64,000 nucleotides of DNA from Shimazuella kribbensis DSM 45090 (GTDB lineage: Bacteria > Bacillota > Bacilli > Thermoactinomycetales > Thermoactinomycetaceae). How positions within the stretch are numbered: position 1 is the first letter of the stretch; every line of letters begins with the position of its first letter. A program made the translations under genes and the position numbers. This document shows, one piece after another, positions 8,664 to 16,841 of the stretch. The notes beneath the pieces were generated by a model. The model saw only the letters and a program-made list of their open reading frames with translations. It made no database searches and was not told the DNA's origin. The DNA lies in contig NZ_ATZF01000010.1 of assembly GCF_000428065.1 (NCBI RefSeq), forward strand, positions 124,001 through 188,000. The letters are read 5' to 3'.

Positions 8664-9014
8664 CTATTTTAGGTTATAACCTCTTTCTCCATATGGTTGA
8701 TGCTTTTCTAACCACTTTTCTTCCAATTCGATTAAAGCTTCTTTCTCTTTAAAATAAGGGTCCTCTTTCTTTTTCAGCTTTTCTAGTACTTCAAAAATAA
8801 AAGCGTCTCCTCCGAATTGATTCCATTCTTCTTGAAGTTCCTTGTTAATCGTATAGTCACCATTTTCAAGCATGAACTTTATCCCATTTAGCGTTTTTAA
8901 ATTTTTGGTTTTTCCGATCAACATCTTTTGGTTTTTTGTATTTTTTATTGCATAAACACCACCATAAACGGTAGTTTCTTTAAATTGTTGTTTCAACTCT
9001 TTTTTACGATCCAC
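8664..9014 (-). CDS. GIY-YIG nuclease-fold protein
   Basis: A 116-residue protein with the GIY-YIG signature: YGGVYAIKN near residue 17, then IGKTKNL about 15 residues later, and a conserved acidic end (ALIELEEKW). Small Bacillales proteins of this type are usually found beside a DUF2087 regulator, as here. Some have been labelled LuxR-like by error. Whether it cuts DNA is unknown; the motif residues look intact. It lies 22 bp downstream of the DUF2087 gene and is probably co-transcribed. Confidence 0.75.
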   Translation of the reverse strand: MDRKKELKQQFKETTVYGGVYAIKNTKNQKMLIGKTKNLKTLNGIKFMLENGDYTINKELQEEWNQFGGDAFIFEVLEKLKKKEDPYFKEKEALIELEEKWLEKHQPYGERGYNLK

Positions 9015-9036
9015 GATTCCCCACCTACCATTGTCA

Positions 9037-9792
9037 TTATTTTTTTACCCAGTATTCACTACCATCCGGTTTCCGATCTAAAAAGCCATATTCGATTAAA
9101 TATCTTCTTATCAGAACATAGTCCTCAAAAATACCTTTTAATGTTCCATTTAATTGGGCTTCACTATAAATCTGTTCTGAATTTAACTGTTTGGCAATTT
9201 CTCGCAGAACAACTACCTTTTGTTTTTCCTTTTGTGGAAATTTAGTTAAAGCTGTATGCGTTCCTGTTGGAAAGTATTGATTTATGATTTTCTCTTGTTC
9301 TTCCAGAGTAATGTTGTATCGATCATCAACCATTGTGGCTGTTTGATGTACAGGTAAAAACGCTGGTGCATATTCATCTTTTTCTTTTAGCAATTCCATC
9401 ATGGCTAAAAACGACTTTGCTTGTCGTTCCTTTTCTTTTAATACAAAACGATGATGGCGAATAGTGGAGGTGCTCCCAATATCCAGCTCGCTCTGGATTT
9501 CTTTGTCATTTCTCCCTTGATAAAAAAGACGCATGAGACTCTTCTGATGCTCCGTAAGACCTGTAAGTTTCTTGTCCATTCCGATTAAAAAATCAAAAAC
9601 AGATCGGTGAGTACTCTCTATATGTACTCGCATAAACCTTTCCGCTTCGTAAAATCTATTTTCATAAGGATAAACAATCCCTTTTTCTATTTTTCTTCCA
9701 CATAATACACATGTATAAGAATCCCTTTCTTGAATATAACCTCGTTTCAGCTCTTCCAAAGAAGCATTCCAAAATATATTTGATATTTCCAT
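9037..9792 (-). CDS. DUF2087 transcriptional regulator
   Basis: A 251-residue putative DNA-binding protein. The N-terminus carries a CVLCG zinc-knuckle-like motif near residue 27. A LuxR-type helix-turn-helix follows at about 85-120 (GRNDKEIQ...STSTIRHH). The C-terminal 80 residues match DUF2087 (YSEAQLN, IRRYLIEYGFLDR, ending SEYWVK). The ATG at 9792 is chosen because family members begin at MEISNIFWNA and GTGGAG precedes it; a longer frame to 9903 runs into an inverted repeat. Operon with the GIY-YIG gene. Confidence 0.75.
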   Translation of the reverse strand: MEISNIFWNASLEELKRGYIQERDSYTCVLCGRKIEKGIVYPYENRFYEAERFMRVHIESTHRSVFDFLIGMDKKLTGLTEHQKSLMRLFYQGRNDKEIQSELDIGSTSTIRHHRFVLKEKERQAKSFLAMMELLKEKDEYAPAFLPVHQTATMVDDRYNITLEEQEKIINQYFPTGTHTALTKFPQKEKQKVVVLREIAKQLNSEQIYSEAQLNGTLKGIFEDYVLIRRYLIEYGFLDRKPDGSEYWVKK

Positions 9793-10214
9793 CGTCTCCA
9801 CACTTCCAATCGTTTTAAGAAAGCCAAATACAATGCCGTTCGTTCGTTCAACAATAAACATCTTAGTATAGATTTTATTCGTCGTCAATAAAAAACCAAA
9901 CAAATTTTATTTTTGTTTGGTTTTTCGCAAATTAAATTTATTTTTGTTTATATCCGGATATATTGCCGTTGTTTTTCTACTGAAAGAAGCAGTACTCACT
10001 ACTTATGAGACTTGCTTTTTTGTACTATTATGAACATTTTTTTCGAAATCATTCCATACCAATACTTAATTAAATATGTTCTCTGTTCGAAACATTAGTC
10101 ATATGAAAAGATCATATACGTTTGTTTATTGCAACTATTTTTGCCGTCTTTTGCTCGATCATTTCACAATGACTATACACAAGGATCTTTATTCTCATTT
10201 CATGCTCAACACGC
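9793..10214. other. Spacer with hairpin and palindrome upstream of the DUF2087 gene
   Basis: No gene is seen. An AAACCAAACAAA-type hairpin with T-run (about 9893-9926) looks like a leftward terminator or attenuator. A 14-bp perfect palindrome TATATCCGGATATA (9949-9962) could be an operator for the regulator. A second copy of the AT-rich ATTTTTGTTT string lies between them. Confidence 0.4.
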
Positions 10215-10252
10215 AAAAAGAAGCCGTTCTATTTTGAACGGCTTCTTTTTTA
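10215..10252. terminator. Terminator of the tRNA operon (bidirectional)
   Basis: A perfect 15-bp stem AAAAAGAAGCCGTTC (10215-10229) with 10236-10250, loop 6 bases, and T-runs on both strands. It stands 15 bp beyond the 3' end of tRNA-Leu. Confidence 0.9.
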
Positions 10253-10267
10253 AATACGCGCTATGTA

Positions 10268-10355
10268 TGGTACCGAGGGCCGGACTTGAACCGGCACGGA
10301 GGGAACCCTCCGCAGGATTTTAAGTCCTGTGCGTCTGCCATTCCGCCACCCCGGC
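10268..10355 (-). tRNA. tRNA-Leu (anticodon UAA)
   Basis: An 88-nt class II tRNA with encoded CCA. It shows a GCCGGGG acceptor strand, the GGCAGAC D-arm, anticodon loop CTTAAAA giving UAA, a long variable arm (GGAGGGTTCCCTCC) and the GGTTCAAGTCC T-arm. Last gene of the Phe-Gly-Leu cluster. Confidence 0.97.
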
Positions 10356-10371
10356 AAAGGCAGAAAAATGT

Positions 10372-10446
10372 TGGAGCGGAAGACGGGATTCGAACCCGCG
10401 ACCCTCGCCTTGGCAAGGCGATGCTCTACCACTGAGCCACTTCCGC
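10372..10446 (-). tRNA. tRNA-Gly (anticodon GCC)
   Basis: A 75-nt tRNA with encoded CCA: acceptor GCGGAAG, anticodon loop TTGCCAA giving GCC, and T-arm GGTTCGAATCCC. Confidence 0.97.
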
Positions 10447-10449
10447 AAC

Positions 10450-10525
<76 letters not shown>

Positions 10526-10597
10526 ATGAAGGACTTTCATCCCCATTGTTTGCATTTGTAATTCCTTTTGTTTGAGCATTTCAAACTGACAAAAGTT

Positions 10598-10626
10598 ATT
10601 ATAGCATGCTACTCTTTATTATGCAA
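10598..10626 (-). promoter_or_regulatory. Promoter of the tRNA cluster
   Basis: On the minus strand, TTGCAT (10626-10621), a 17-bp spacer and TATAAT (10603-10598). The promoter overlaps the last codons of dnaB, so the tRNAs can be transcribed independently of dnaB. Confidence 0.75.
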
Positions 10627-11910
10627 CACTTGTTTTTCGGTTGAACGCAAAAATCTCATGGTTGCTTGAATATCTTCATATGTTCCTTGAAGCTCTTCAT
10701 CCGTAAAGGTTGGTTCTATTACTTCCCTAGCAATTGTTTTAGGCAATTTTTTTACACTAGGCTTTCTCCTAGCTCTTGTGGTGTTTGTATTGGAATTTGG
10801 CTGTTTTGTATGTTCTTTCAATGCTTGCTCCCGAGCTTGCCCAGATGTTTGAATATTCAAACGTTTCCAGTGAGAAGCAATCTTCTCTACATACGCTTTT
10901 GGTAATTTTCTATCACATTTAAGCATCACATAATCCAATAGGACATTTACTACAGGGGAGGACAACTGATAATGTGTCAGCAATGATTGAATCAGATTCA
11001 TCTCGCTTTTTGGTACTGCAGCTCCACCTTGGTAGTGAGCCAGAAGTTCAAACGGAGAAATTGTTTCTAACAACTGAAAATGTTTTTCTTTAGGTGAAAC
11101 CACTTTCTCCGTAACATCTGTTTTTTGATGCCTTGCTTTCTCTAAAGGTTCCTTAGCTATAGGATAAAGTGTCATGTTTAAATGGTGAAATAGTTTCTCC
11201 AGATTTACATAGCCACCATAAGAAACTTCTGGGTTTTGAATTGCTTTAATCAATGTAGACTCATCTAATTTAAAAAGATAGCATGCCTGTTTGAGTTCTG
11301 ATTCTAACTGTGCGCTCCAATTAGCCGGTTTAATAATAGAGGATAATCTAGAACGTATAAATGGAAAGTCTATTGTAGATTTGCGTTTTTTTGTTGCTTG
11401 TATCGTTTGTTTAGGAAGTGCAACTTCTTTCTTTCCATAAACTTCTTGAAAGGTCTTGGTCAAATTCACACTAGCAATATCTTTTTCTTCTGTACATACA
11501 TGGTTCTTCACTAATTGGTATTCTTCCTTACCTAAACGATGTTGCAACTGAACTGCTAATGGCATGGTTTGAAAAAAGGTAAGGGGTGCTAATGGAGATA
11601 CTACTTGATACTCCAAGTAATTGCCTTCTGATTGATCACTCTTTTCAAATGTTCTCAGAAGTCCAACTCCTTCTAGCTGATATCTCGCTTCTAAAAGTTG
11701 ATTATGAGAGATTGCTAGTAATTTAAAGAGATATGTATGTGTAAACAGCGAAGATATTCCATTTTCCAATGCCTGTGAATGGAGTGTCACGTATAAACCA
11801 ACTCCCATTACACCGACAATAGGTTGATAAAGATGTGTTAAAGAAAAAAGATCTGTATCATCCAACGCTTTTTCTTGTCGACTGCGGAATTGGATTTCTT
11901 CCCAAAACAT
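10609..11910 (-). CDS. dnaB: Replication initiation and membrane attachment protein DnaB (Bacillus type)
   Basis: A 433-residue primosomal protein. It belongs to the DnaB/DnaD superfamily of Firmicutes that works with DnaD and DnaI to load the replicative helicase; it is not the helicase itself. N-terminal winged-helix region (about 1-150), a middle segment, then a DnaD-like DDBH2 domain around 280-380 and a basic tail. The ATG at 11910 is preferred because AAGGAGGT lies 8 bases upstream; a longer frame to 11961 lacks such a site. It follows nrdR as in Bacillus. The helicase loader dnaI, which normally comes next, is missing here and three tRNA genes take its place. Confidence 0.9.
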   Translation of the reverse strand: MFWEEIQFRSRQEKALDDTDLFSLTHLYQPIVGVMGVGLYVTLHSQALENGISSLFTHTYLFKLLAISHNQLLEARYQLEGVGLLRTFEKSDQSEGNYLEYQVVSPLAPLTFFQTMPLAVQLQHRLGKEEYQLVKNHVCTEEKDIASVNLTKTFQEVYGKKEVALPKQTIQATKKRKSTIDFPFIRSRLSSIIKPANWSAQLESELKQACYLFKLDESTLIKAIQNPEVSYGGYVNLEKLFHHLNMTLYPIAKEPLEKARHQKTDVTEKVVSPKEKHFQLLETISPFELLAHYQGGAAVPKSEMNLIQSLLTHYQLSSPVVNVLLDYVMLKCDRKLPKAYVEKIASHWKRLNIQTSGQAREQALKEHTKQPNSNTNTTRARRKPSVKKLPKTIAREVIEPTFTDEELQGTYEDIQATMRFLRSTEKQVLHNKE

Positions 11911-11996
11911 AGAATGTGACCTCCTTTTTTTAAGTCTCAAATCAGTAACAGGTTTGTTCATTTTATATCAAATCAATCTAGAATTACAATCAAAAT

Positions 11997-12503
11997 TTAG
12001 TCGCGATCTATCTCATTTTCATCCAAAAAAGGTTCTAAATCTCCTTCATGTGACCTTTTTCGCAAATCTTCCAACTCTCTTACAAAAAGGTGAATATCTT
12101 GGAATTGTCGATATACAGAAGCAAATCGCACATAAGCTACTTCGTCAATTTTCACTAGTCGCTCCAATACCATTTCTCCAATTTCGGTAGTTGGAACTTC
12201 TAAAATTCCTATCTCACGGAGTTTCCGCTCCATATCCAAAACAAGACCTTCTAAACTACTAGTAGGTACTGGTCTTTTTTCACATGCACGAATCAAACCA
12301 CGTAGTAATTTCTCTCTACTAAACTCTTCTCGACTTCCATCTTTTTTGATAACCATAAGAGGCTTTTCTTCTATCATTTCAAATGTAGTAAACCGTTCAT
12401 TGCATGCTTCACACTCTCGTCGTCTTCTAATTGCTTTTCCTTCATGAACAGGACGAGAGTCCAATACACGACTTCCATTATGATTACAGATTGGACATTT
12501 CAT
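11997..12503 (-). CDS. nrdR: Ribonucleotide reductase repressor NrdR
   Basis: A 168-residue repressor of nrd genes. The zinc ribbon is formed by CPIC (residues 3-6) and CEAC (near 31), and the ATP-cone domain follows at about 49-139, which binds ATP or dATP to switch DNA binding. The length is typical. The start is ATG 12503 with GGAGGT 8 bases upstream. Upstream of dnaB as in Bacillus. Confidence 0.96.
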   Translation of the reverse strand: MKCPICNHNGSRVLDSRPVHEGKAIRRRRECEACNERFTTFEMIEEKPLMVIKKDGSREEFSREKLLRGLIRACEKRPVPTSSLEGLVLDMERKLREIGILEVPTTEIGEMVLERLVKIDEVAYVRFASVYRQFQDIHLFVRELEDLRKRSHEGDLEPFLDENEIDRD

Positions 12504-12747
12504 CAAATGTTACCTCCACATCTTTACAATAACCTTTATCTAAAGATACCGCTAATATATCGTCTGCTCAATCCTGTTTTTCATTTAGTCTATTCCATCT
12601 ATGGTATTAAAAATACAAACCTATTACAAAGGCTATATGGAAAAGTTCATAAATTTTGAATATTATAGGACTGATGTATACCTTGATGCCTTTATTTGAA
12701 TTTTCAAGTATACTTACAGATATCGATGATTCAGGGAGCGTAATAAG

Positions 12748-13524
12748 TTGAAACGGTTTCAAGATAAAGTAGTTCTCATTACTGGTGCGACAGATGGAGT
12801 AGGTTATCAGGTAGCAAAACAATTTGCGCAAGAAGGAGCTAAACTAGCACTCATTGATAACTACAAAAATATAAGTGAAATGAGATTATCCTCGAAAGAT
12901 CATTTTATCTCCGACCGATCCTTGCTGATTTCGAGCGAAGGAGGTGCAGATTCAGAAGTAGCTGTTTATGTCGATGATGTCGTAAAATATTTTGGTACTA
13001 TCGATATTCTTATCAGTGCCTCTCCAAGCGATTGTACTGTCGGACCCATAGTAGATGCAGAAGAAATAGAACTCGATAAAATGTATTCTCATCTAAAAGA
13101 TTTATTTTTTCTGATGAAAAGGGTAATTCCCATCATGCAAATGAATGGAGGAGGTTCCATTGTCACTTATGGAACTGTTACTGCCCTCATGGGTCTCCCT
13201 ATGCTCTCATCACATGTCATGCTACACCATGCAATGGTTGGTCTAGTCAAAACCGCTGCATTGGAAACAAGTCTATCCAATATACGTGTCAATGCAGTAA
13301 TCTCTGCACCAATTGAATCCAATTTGATGGACCGAATGGAAAGTAAACTAAGCCCTGGAAGTGAGCAGCAAGTCCGTGAAGATTTTTGCGGTTTTATCCC
13401 TATGAAAAGATATGGAACAACAGATGAAGTTGCTAATGTAATTTTGTTTTTGGCTTCAGAAGAAGCTCGCTACACGACAGGCAGTATTTATTCATTAGAT
13501 GGTGGTTTATCCGCCACAAGATAA
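12748..13524 (+). CDS. Short-chain dehydrogenase/reductase fold protein with altered active site
   Basis: A 258-residue protein of the classical SDR fold. The nucleotide-binding TGATDGVG loop (near residue 14) and the structural core (ASEEARYTTGS, ending SLDGG) are intact. The catalytic residues are not: aligned with typical SDRs, the Ser of SIVNxSS is replaced (SIVTYGT), and the YxxxK motif reads HVMLH, so both Tyr and Lys have become His. It is therefore probably not a normal oxidoreductase. TTG start at 12748, AGGGAG 9 bases upstream. Monocistronic. Confidence 0.85.
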   Translation: MKRFQDKVVLITGATDGVGYQVAKQFAQEGAKLALIDNYKNISEMRLSSKDHFISDRSLLISSEGGADSEVAVYVDDVVKYFGTIDILISASPSDCTVGPIVDAEEIELDKMYSHLKDLFFLMKRVIPIMQMNGGGSIVTYGTVTALMGLPMLSSHVMLHHAMVGLVKTAALETSLSNIRVNAVISAPIESNLMDRMESKLSPGSEQQVREDFCGFIPMKRYGTTDEVANVILFLASEEARYTTGSIYSLDGGLSATR

Positions 13525-13556
13525 AAAAGACCGTTCCTTATCGGAACGGTCTTTTT
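13524..13556. terminator. Bidirectional terminator between the SDR gene and gapB
   Basis: A perfect 14-bp stem AAAAAGACCGTTCC (13524-13537) with 13543-13556 and a short loop. Confidence 0.9.
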
Positions 13557-14589
13557 AGGCGGAAGCATGTACTAATTTTTTTTGATGAAGAGCTTCCCCT
13601 ACATACTTGACCAAGTCCACAACTCGGCAAGAATAACCCCATTCGTTATCGTACCAAGCGAGTACTTTTACTTGTTTTTCTCCAATTACCATCGTAGACA
13701 ATGCATCTACTATTGATGAATTGGCATTTCCAATAAAATCTGAAGACACGAGCGGTAATTCGCAATATTGGATTATGCCTTTCATTTCCTGTTCGGCAGC
13801 TTCACGAAATGCTGCATTTACCTCTTCTACTGTTACCTTCTGTTTCAAATCAACCACCAAATCAATGACAGATACGTTTGGAGTCGGTACACGCAGGGAA
13901 AAACCACTTAATTTTCCATTCAATTCAGGAATAACAAGTCCAAGTGCTTTTGCTGCCCCTGTTTTAGTAGGAATAATCGATTGAGAGCATGCACGTGCAC
14001 GACGCAAGTCTTTATGTGGATTATCTAAATTATTTTGGTCATTGGTAAAAGAATGAACGGTTGTCATCAAACCATGTTCGATCCCAAAGCGATCATTTAA
14101 AACTTTTGCTACTGGAGCGAGACCATTAGTAGTACATGATGCATTGGATACAATGTGGTGATTTTCTGGATCATAAATATTGTGATTTACACCCATCACA
14201 ATGGTTGCATCTTCATTTTTACCAGGAGCAGTGATCACAACTTTTTTGGCACCTGCTTGCAAATGTAATGCAGCACCTTCACGATCACAAAACTTCCCTG
14301 TTGCTTCTACTACTACATCCACACCCATTTCCGCCCATGGGAGTTCGAGTGGATTGCGACTGGAGACAAGTTTTACTGGTTGGCGATTAACATAAATCGT
14401 ATCTTCCTCTGCAATTACTTCTTCATCAAAAAACCCATGTACGGTATCAAATTTAATAAGATGTGCCAATGTTTCTGCTGGGTAGCTTGCATTAATTGCT
14501 ACCACCTCACATGTGGGGTCTGTGATTGCTTTTCGAAATACCATTCTTCCAATTCGCCCGAAACCATTTATGGCAATACGTAGTTTCAT
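13555..14589 (-). CDS. gapB: Glyceraldehyde-3-phosphate dehydrogenase, gluconeogenic NADP type
   Basis: A 344-residue GAPDH. The catalytic Cys sits in SNASCTTN near residue 152, and the N-terminal GFGRIGR loop binds the dinucleotide. After the second beta strand the sequence is AINAS where NAD-specific enzymes have an aspartate (VND); loss of that Asp is a mark of the GapB/GapN-like NADP-preferring enzymes used in gluconeogenesis. Its position between nrdR-dnaB and coaE-mutM-polA is the GapB locus of Bacillus. AAGGGG lies 10 bases upstream of the ATG. Confidence 0.92.
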   Translation of the reverse strand: MKLRIAINGFGRIGRMVFRKAITDPTCEVVAINASYPAETLAHLIKFDTVHGFFDEEVIAEEDTIYVNRQPVKLVSSRNPLELPWAEMGVDVVVEATGKFCDREGAALHLQAGAKKVVITAPGKNEDATIVMGVNHNIYDPENHHIVSNASCTTNGLAPVAKVLNDRFGIEHGLMTTVHSFTNDQNNLDNPHKDLRRARACSQSIIPTKTGAAKALGLVIPELNGKLSGFSLRVPTPNVSVIDLVVDLKQKVTVEEVNAAFREAAEQEMKGIIQYCELPLVSSDFIGNANSSIVDALSTMVIGEKQVKVLAWYDNEWGYSCRVVDLVKYVGEALHQKKLVHASA

Positions 14590-14729
14590 ATAGTTGCTTC
14601 CCCTTCCGACACTGTTTGTAACACACTAATCCTCTATTTCATTATAATCAGTATGACACATTTTGCAATATAGAATATCTAATAGTTGTCGCCTATTTTT
14701 TATTTATACACATGAACAAAGGAATACAC

Positions 14730-14761
14730 ACAAGAAAAAACGGACATTTCGATTGTCCGTT
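14730..14761 (-). terminator. Terminator of the polA-mutM-coaE-transglycosylase operon
   Basis: Stem AACGGACA/TGTCCGTT (14739-14746, 14754-14761), followed on the minus strand by a T-run. It overlaps the stop codon of the transglycosylase gene. Confidence 0.8.
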
Positions 14762-15372
14762 CATTCCTTTACTAGATCTGTATACAATGATTTGTACTTT
14801 TCGTAGAAAAAAGTTACCCGTTGTACATAATGGCGAGTTTCTCCATAAGGTATTTTTTGTACATTCTGTCTTGTTCCATCCCATGTTCCGGCATTTAACC
14901 ATTTTTGCACTCTATTTGGCCCTGCATTATACGAAGCAATCACTGCAACTTTATTTCCTTTGAATCTCTTCGTTAATTCACTTAAATACCAACTACCTAC
15001 TTGTATATTTACCGCAGGCACTTTGATATATTGTTTCATAGAAGGGGAAAAATTGCCTTTTTTTATTGCATCGTCTACTGTTGGTGGCATTAATTGCATA
15101 AGGCCTTCTGCACCAACATGAGACTGCTTCTCCGGATCAAATTTAGTCTCCACTCGAATGATAGCCATGATGAGAAATGGATCTGTTCCTGTTTGTTTCG
15201 CACTTTTTAATATATTATCTTCATAGTCCAAAGGGTAAATCCAGCGATTGAACAAAGGAAAAGCGATAACAAGGGAGAGAATAATTAAAATAATACCTGT
15301 GAGAATGAACCTTTTTCTTGGTAAAGCTTGAATTGCTGGCTCTATCCACTTTTTTAAGTTAGATGATTCCAT
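14761..15372 (-). CDS. Membrane-anchored lytic transglycosylase (SLT domain)
   Basis: A 203-residue peptidoglycan-cleaving enzyme. One membrane helix (about 22-44) anchors an extracellular SLT domain (about 55-195). The catalytic Glu is in RVETKFDP, followed by the conserved GLMQLMP and the ASYNAGP motif near residue 148. In Bacillus an SLT protein of this kind lies in the same neighbourhood. Its start overlaps the coaE 3' end by 19 bp, so translation is coupled. Confidence 0.88.
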   Translation of the reverse strand: MESSNLKKWIEPAIQALPRKRFILTGIILIILSLVIAFPLFNRWIYPLDYEDNILKSAKQTGTDPFLIMAIIRVETKFDPEKQSHVGAEGLMQLMPPTVDDAIKKGNFSPSMKQYIKVPAVNIQVGSWYLSELTKRFKGNKVAVIASYNAGPNRVQKWLNAGTWDGTRQNVQKIPYGETRHYVQRVTFFYEKYKSLYTDLVKE

Positions 15373-15944
15373 AATGCCACTACCTGTCTTTTTGTTTGTT
15401 GAGCTGTTCCACTATTATCAATCAAATAGTCAGCTAAACTTTTTTTTACTTCTATCGACAGTTGCGATCGAATGCGGGAATCCGCTTCGTCTCGACTTAA
15501 ATTGTTCCTTAACTGCAAACGAGTACGTTGTACTTCTTCGGGAACATATATCACAATAACCTTTTGGACAAAATTGGTCAAATTTTCTTCATATAGTAAA
15601 GGGATATCCCAAATCATAAATGCTTGTTCATCTTGTTGAATCACTTGATCTGACTGTCGTTGCATCTCGTCCATAATAATGGGATGTAACAATGCATTGA
15701 GTTGAATTCTTGCTTCTGAGTCATGAAAAATGAGCTGAGCTAATTTTTCTCGTTTCAACTGACCTTCTGCGGAAAATAGATCTTTCCCAAAATGTGATTT
15801 TATTTTTTGTGCACCAATTGTATTTGGTTCTACCACTTGTCGAGAAATTTGATCCGCATCAATAATTACAGCACCAAGTTTGCGAAACATGTTAGCTACA
15901 GTACTCTTTCCTGTTGCAATGCCACCTGTCAATCCATAAATCAT
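15354..15944 (-). CDS. coaE: Dephospho-CoA kinase
   Basis: A 196-residue P-loop kinase doing the last step of coenzyme A synthesis, phosphorylating the 3'-OH of dephospho-CoA. The Walker A loop GGIATGKST is at residues 6-14, followed by the DADQISR motif and the LxDIPLLYE region (IWDIPLLYE near 110), both typical. Downstream of mutM in the polA operon as in other Firmicutes. Confidence 0.95.
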   Translation of the reverse strand: MIYGLTGGIATGKSTVANMFRKLGAVIIDADQISRQVVEPNTIGAQKIKSHFGKDLFSAEGQLKREKLAQLIFHDSEARIQLNALLHPIIMDEMQRQSDQVIQQDEQAFMIWDIPLLYEENLTNFVQKVIVIYVPEEVQRTRLQLRNNLSRDEADSRIRSQLSIEVKKSLADYLIDNSGTAQQTKRQVVALWNHLT

Positions 15945-15980
15945 ATCATCACCATATACTTTATTTATTACAAAACATAG

Positions 15981-16808
15981 CTATTCATGTTGACAAGTAT
16001 TACAAATATGTGTCCCTCTGCCACCAACAATTATTCTACTGATTGGATTTCCACAAGAGTAACATGGTTCATTTTTACGACCATACACTTTTATCTGCAA
16101 TTGAAAGTAACCCATTTCTCCTTGACCATTCACATATGATCTTACGGAAGATCCCCCAGCATCGATTGCTGTTTGGAGCGTTTGACGTATCGCTTCATAA
16201 AGACTAGATACCTCTGATTCAAGCAAACTATTCGCCAAGCGTTCTGGATGAATCTTTGCTTTATGAAGAGACTCATCAACGTAAATATTACCCAGCCCAA
16301 CGAGAAAATGCTGATTAAGCAGTAGTGGCTTTATTTTCGTCGATTTTTTACTCAACTGAGTTCTAAACCACTTCAACGTAAATGTATCTCCTAAAGGTTC
16401 TGGGCCTAATTTTCCTAGAGGGGCTTCTTTCCATTCTTCCCCGTCCATAAATAAATCCATGGTCCCAAATTGACGAACATCTTTATAGCGAAGGTCTGTG
16501 CCATCTGTGAAATGAAAGATAACATGAACATGTTTTTCAACAGGTTCCGCACTCTCTGTCACTCGATACTTCCCCTCCATTCGTAAATGGGAGACCAATA
16601 CATAAGGTGCCGCAAACAACTTTAAAAATTTCCCTCTTCGCTCTACTGAGGTTATGGTCGTACCAGCCAACTTATCCGCAAATTCTTGAATATCGTCAGG
16701 CCTTCTAATAATTCGAGGCAGAGAGACAGTAACTTTTTGAATTGTTTTTCCTACTACAAGCGAGGACAATGTTCGCTTAACTGTCTCTACCTCAGGTAGT
16801 TCTGGCAT
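15981..16808 (-). CDS. mutM: Formamidopyrimidine-DNA glycosylase
   Basis: A 275-residue bifunctional glycosylase/AP lyase that removes 8-oxoguanine. The start must be ATG 16808, because the mature protein needs Pro as its first residue (MPELPEVE); AAGAGG lies 9 bases upstream. The lysine finger region, the H2TH domain (GLGNIYVDE) and the C-terminal zinc finger (CYSCG and CNTC) are all present. It lies between polA and coaE. Confidence 0.96.
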   Translation of the reverse strand: MPELPEVETVKRTLSSLVVGKTIQKVTVSLPRIIRRPDDIQEFADKLAGTTITSVERRGKFLKLFAAPYVLVSHLRMEGKYRVTESAEPVEKHVHVIFHFTDGTDLRYKDVRQFGTMDLFMDGEEWKEAPLGKLGPEPLGDTFTLKWFRTQLSKKSTKIKPLLLNQHFLVGLGNIYVDESLHKAKIHPERLANSLLESEVSSLYEAIRQTLQTAIDAGGSSVRSYVNGQGEMGYFQLQIKVYGRKNEPCYSCGNPISRIIVGGRGTHICNTCQHE

Positions 16809-16841
16809 AACTCCCATCCTCTTTTCTATCAAGATATACGA

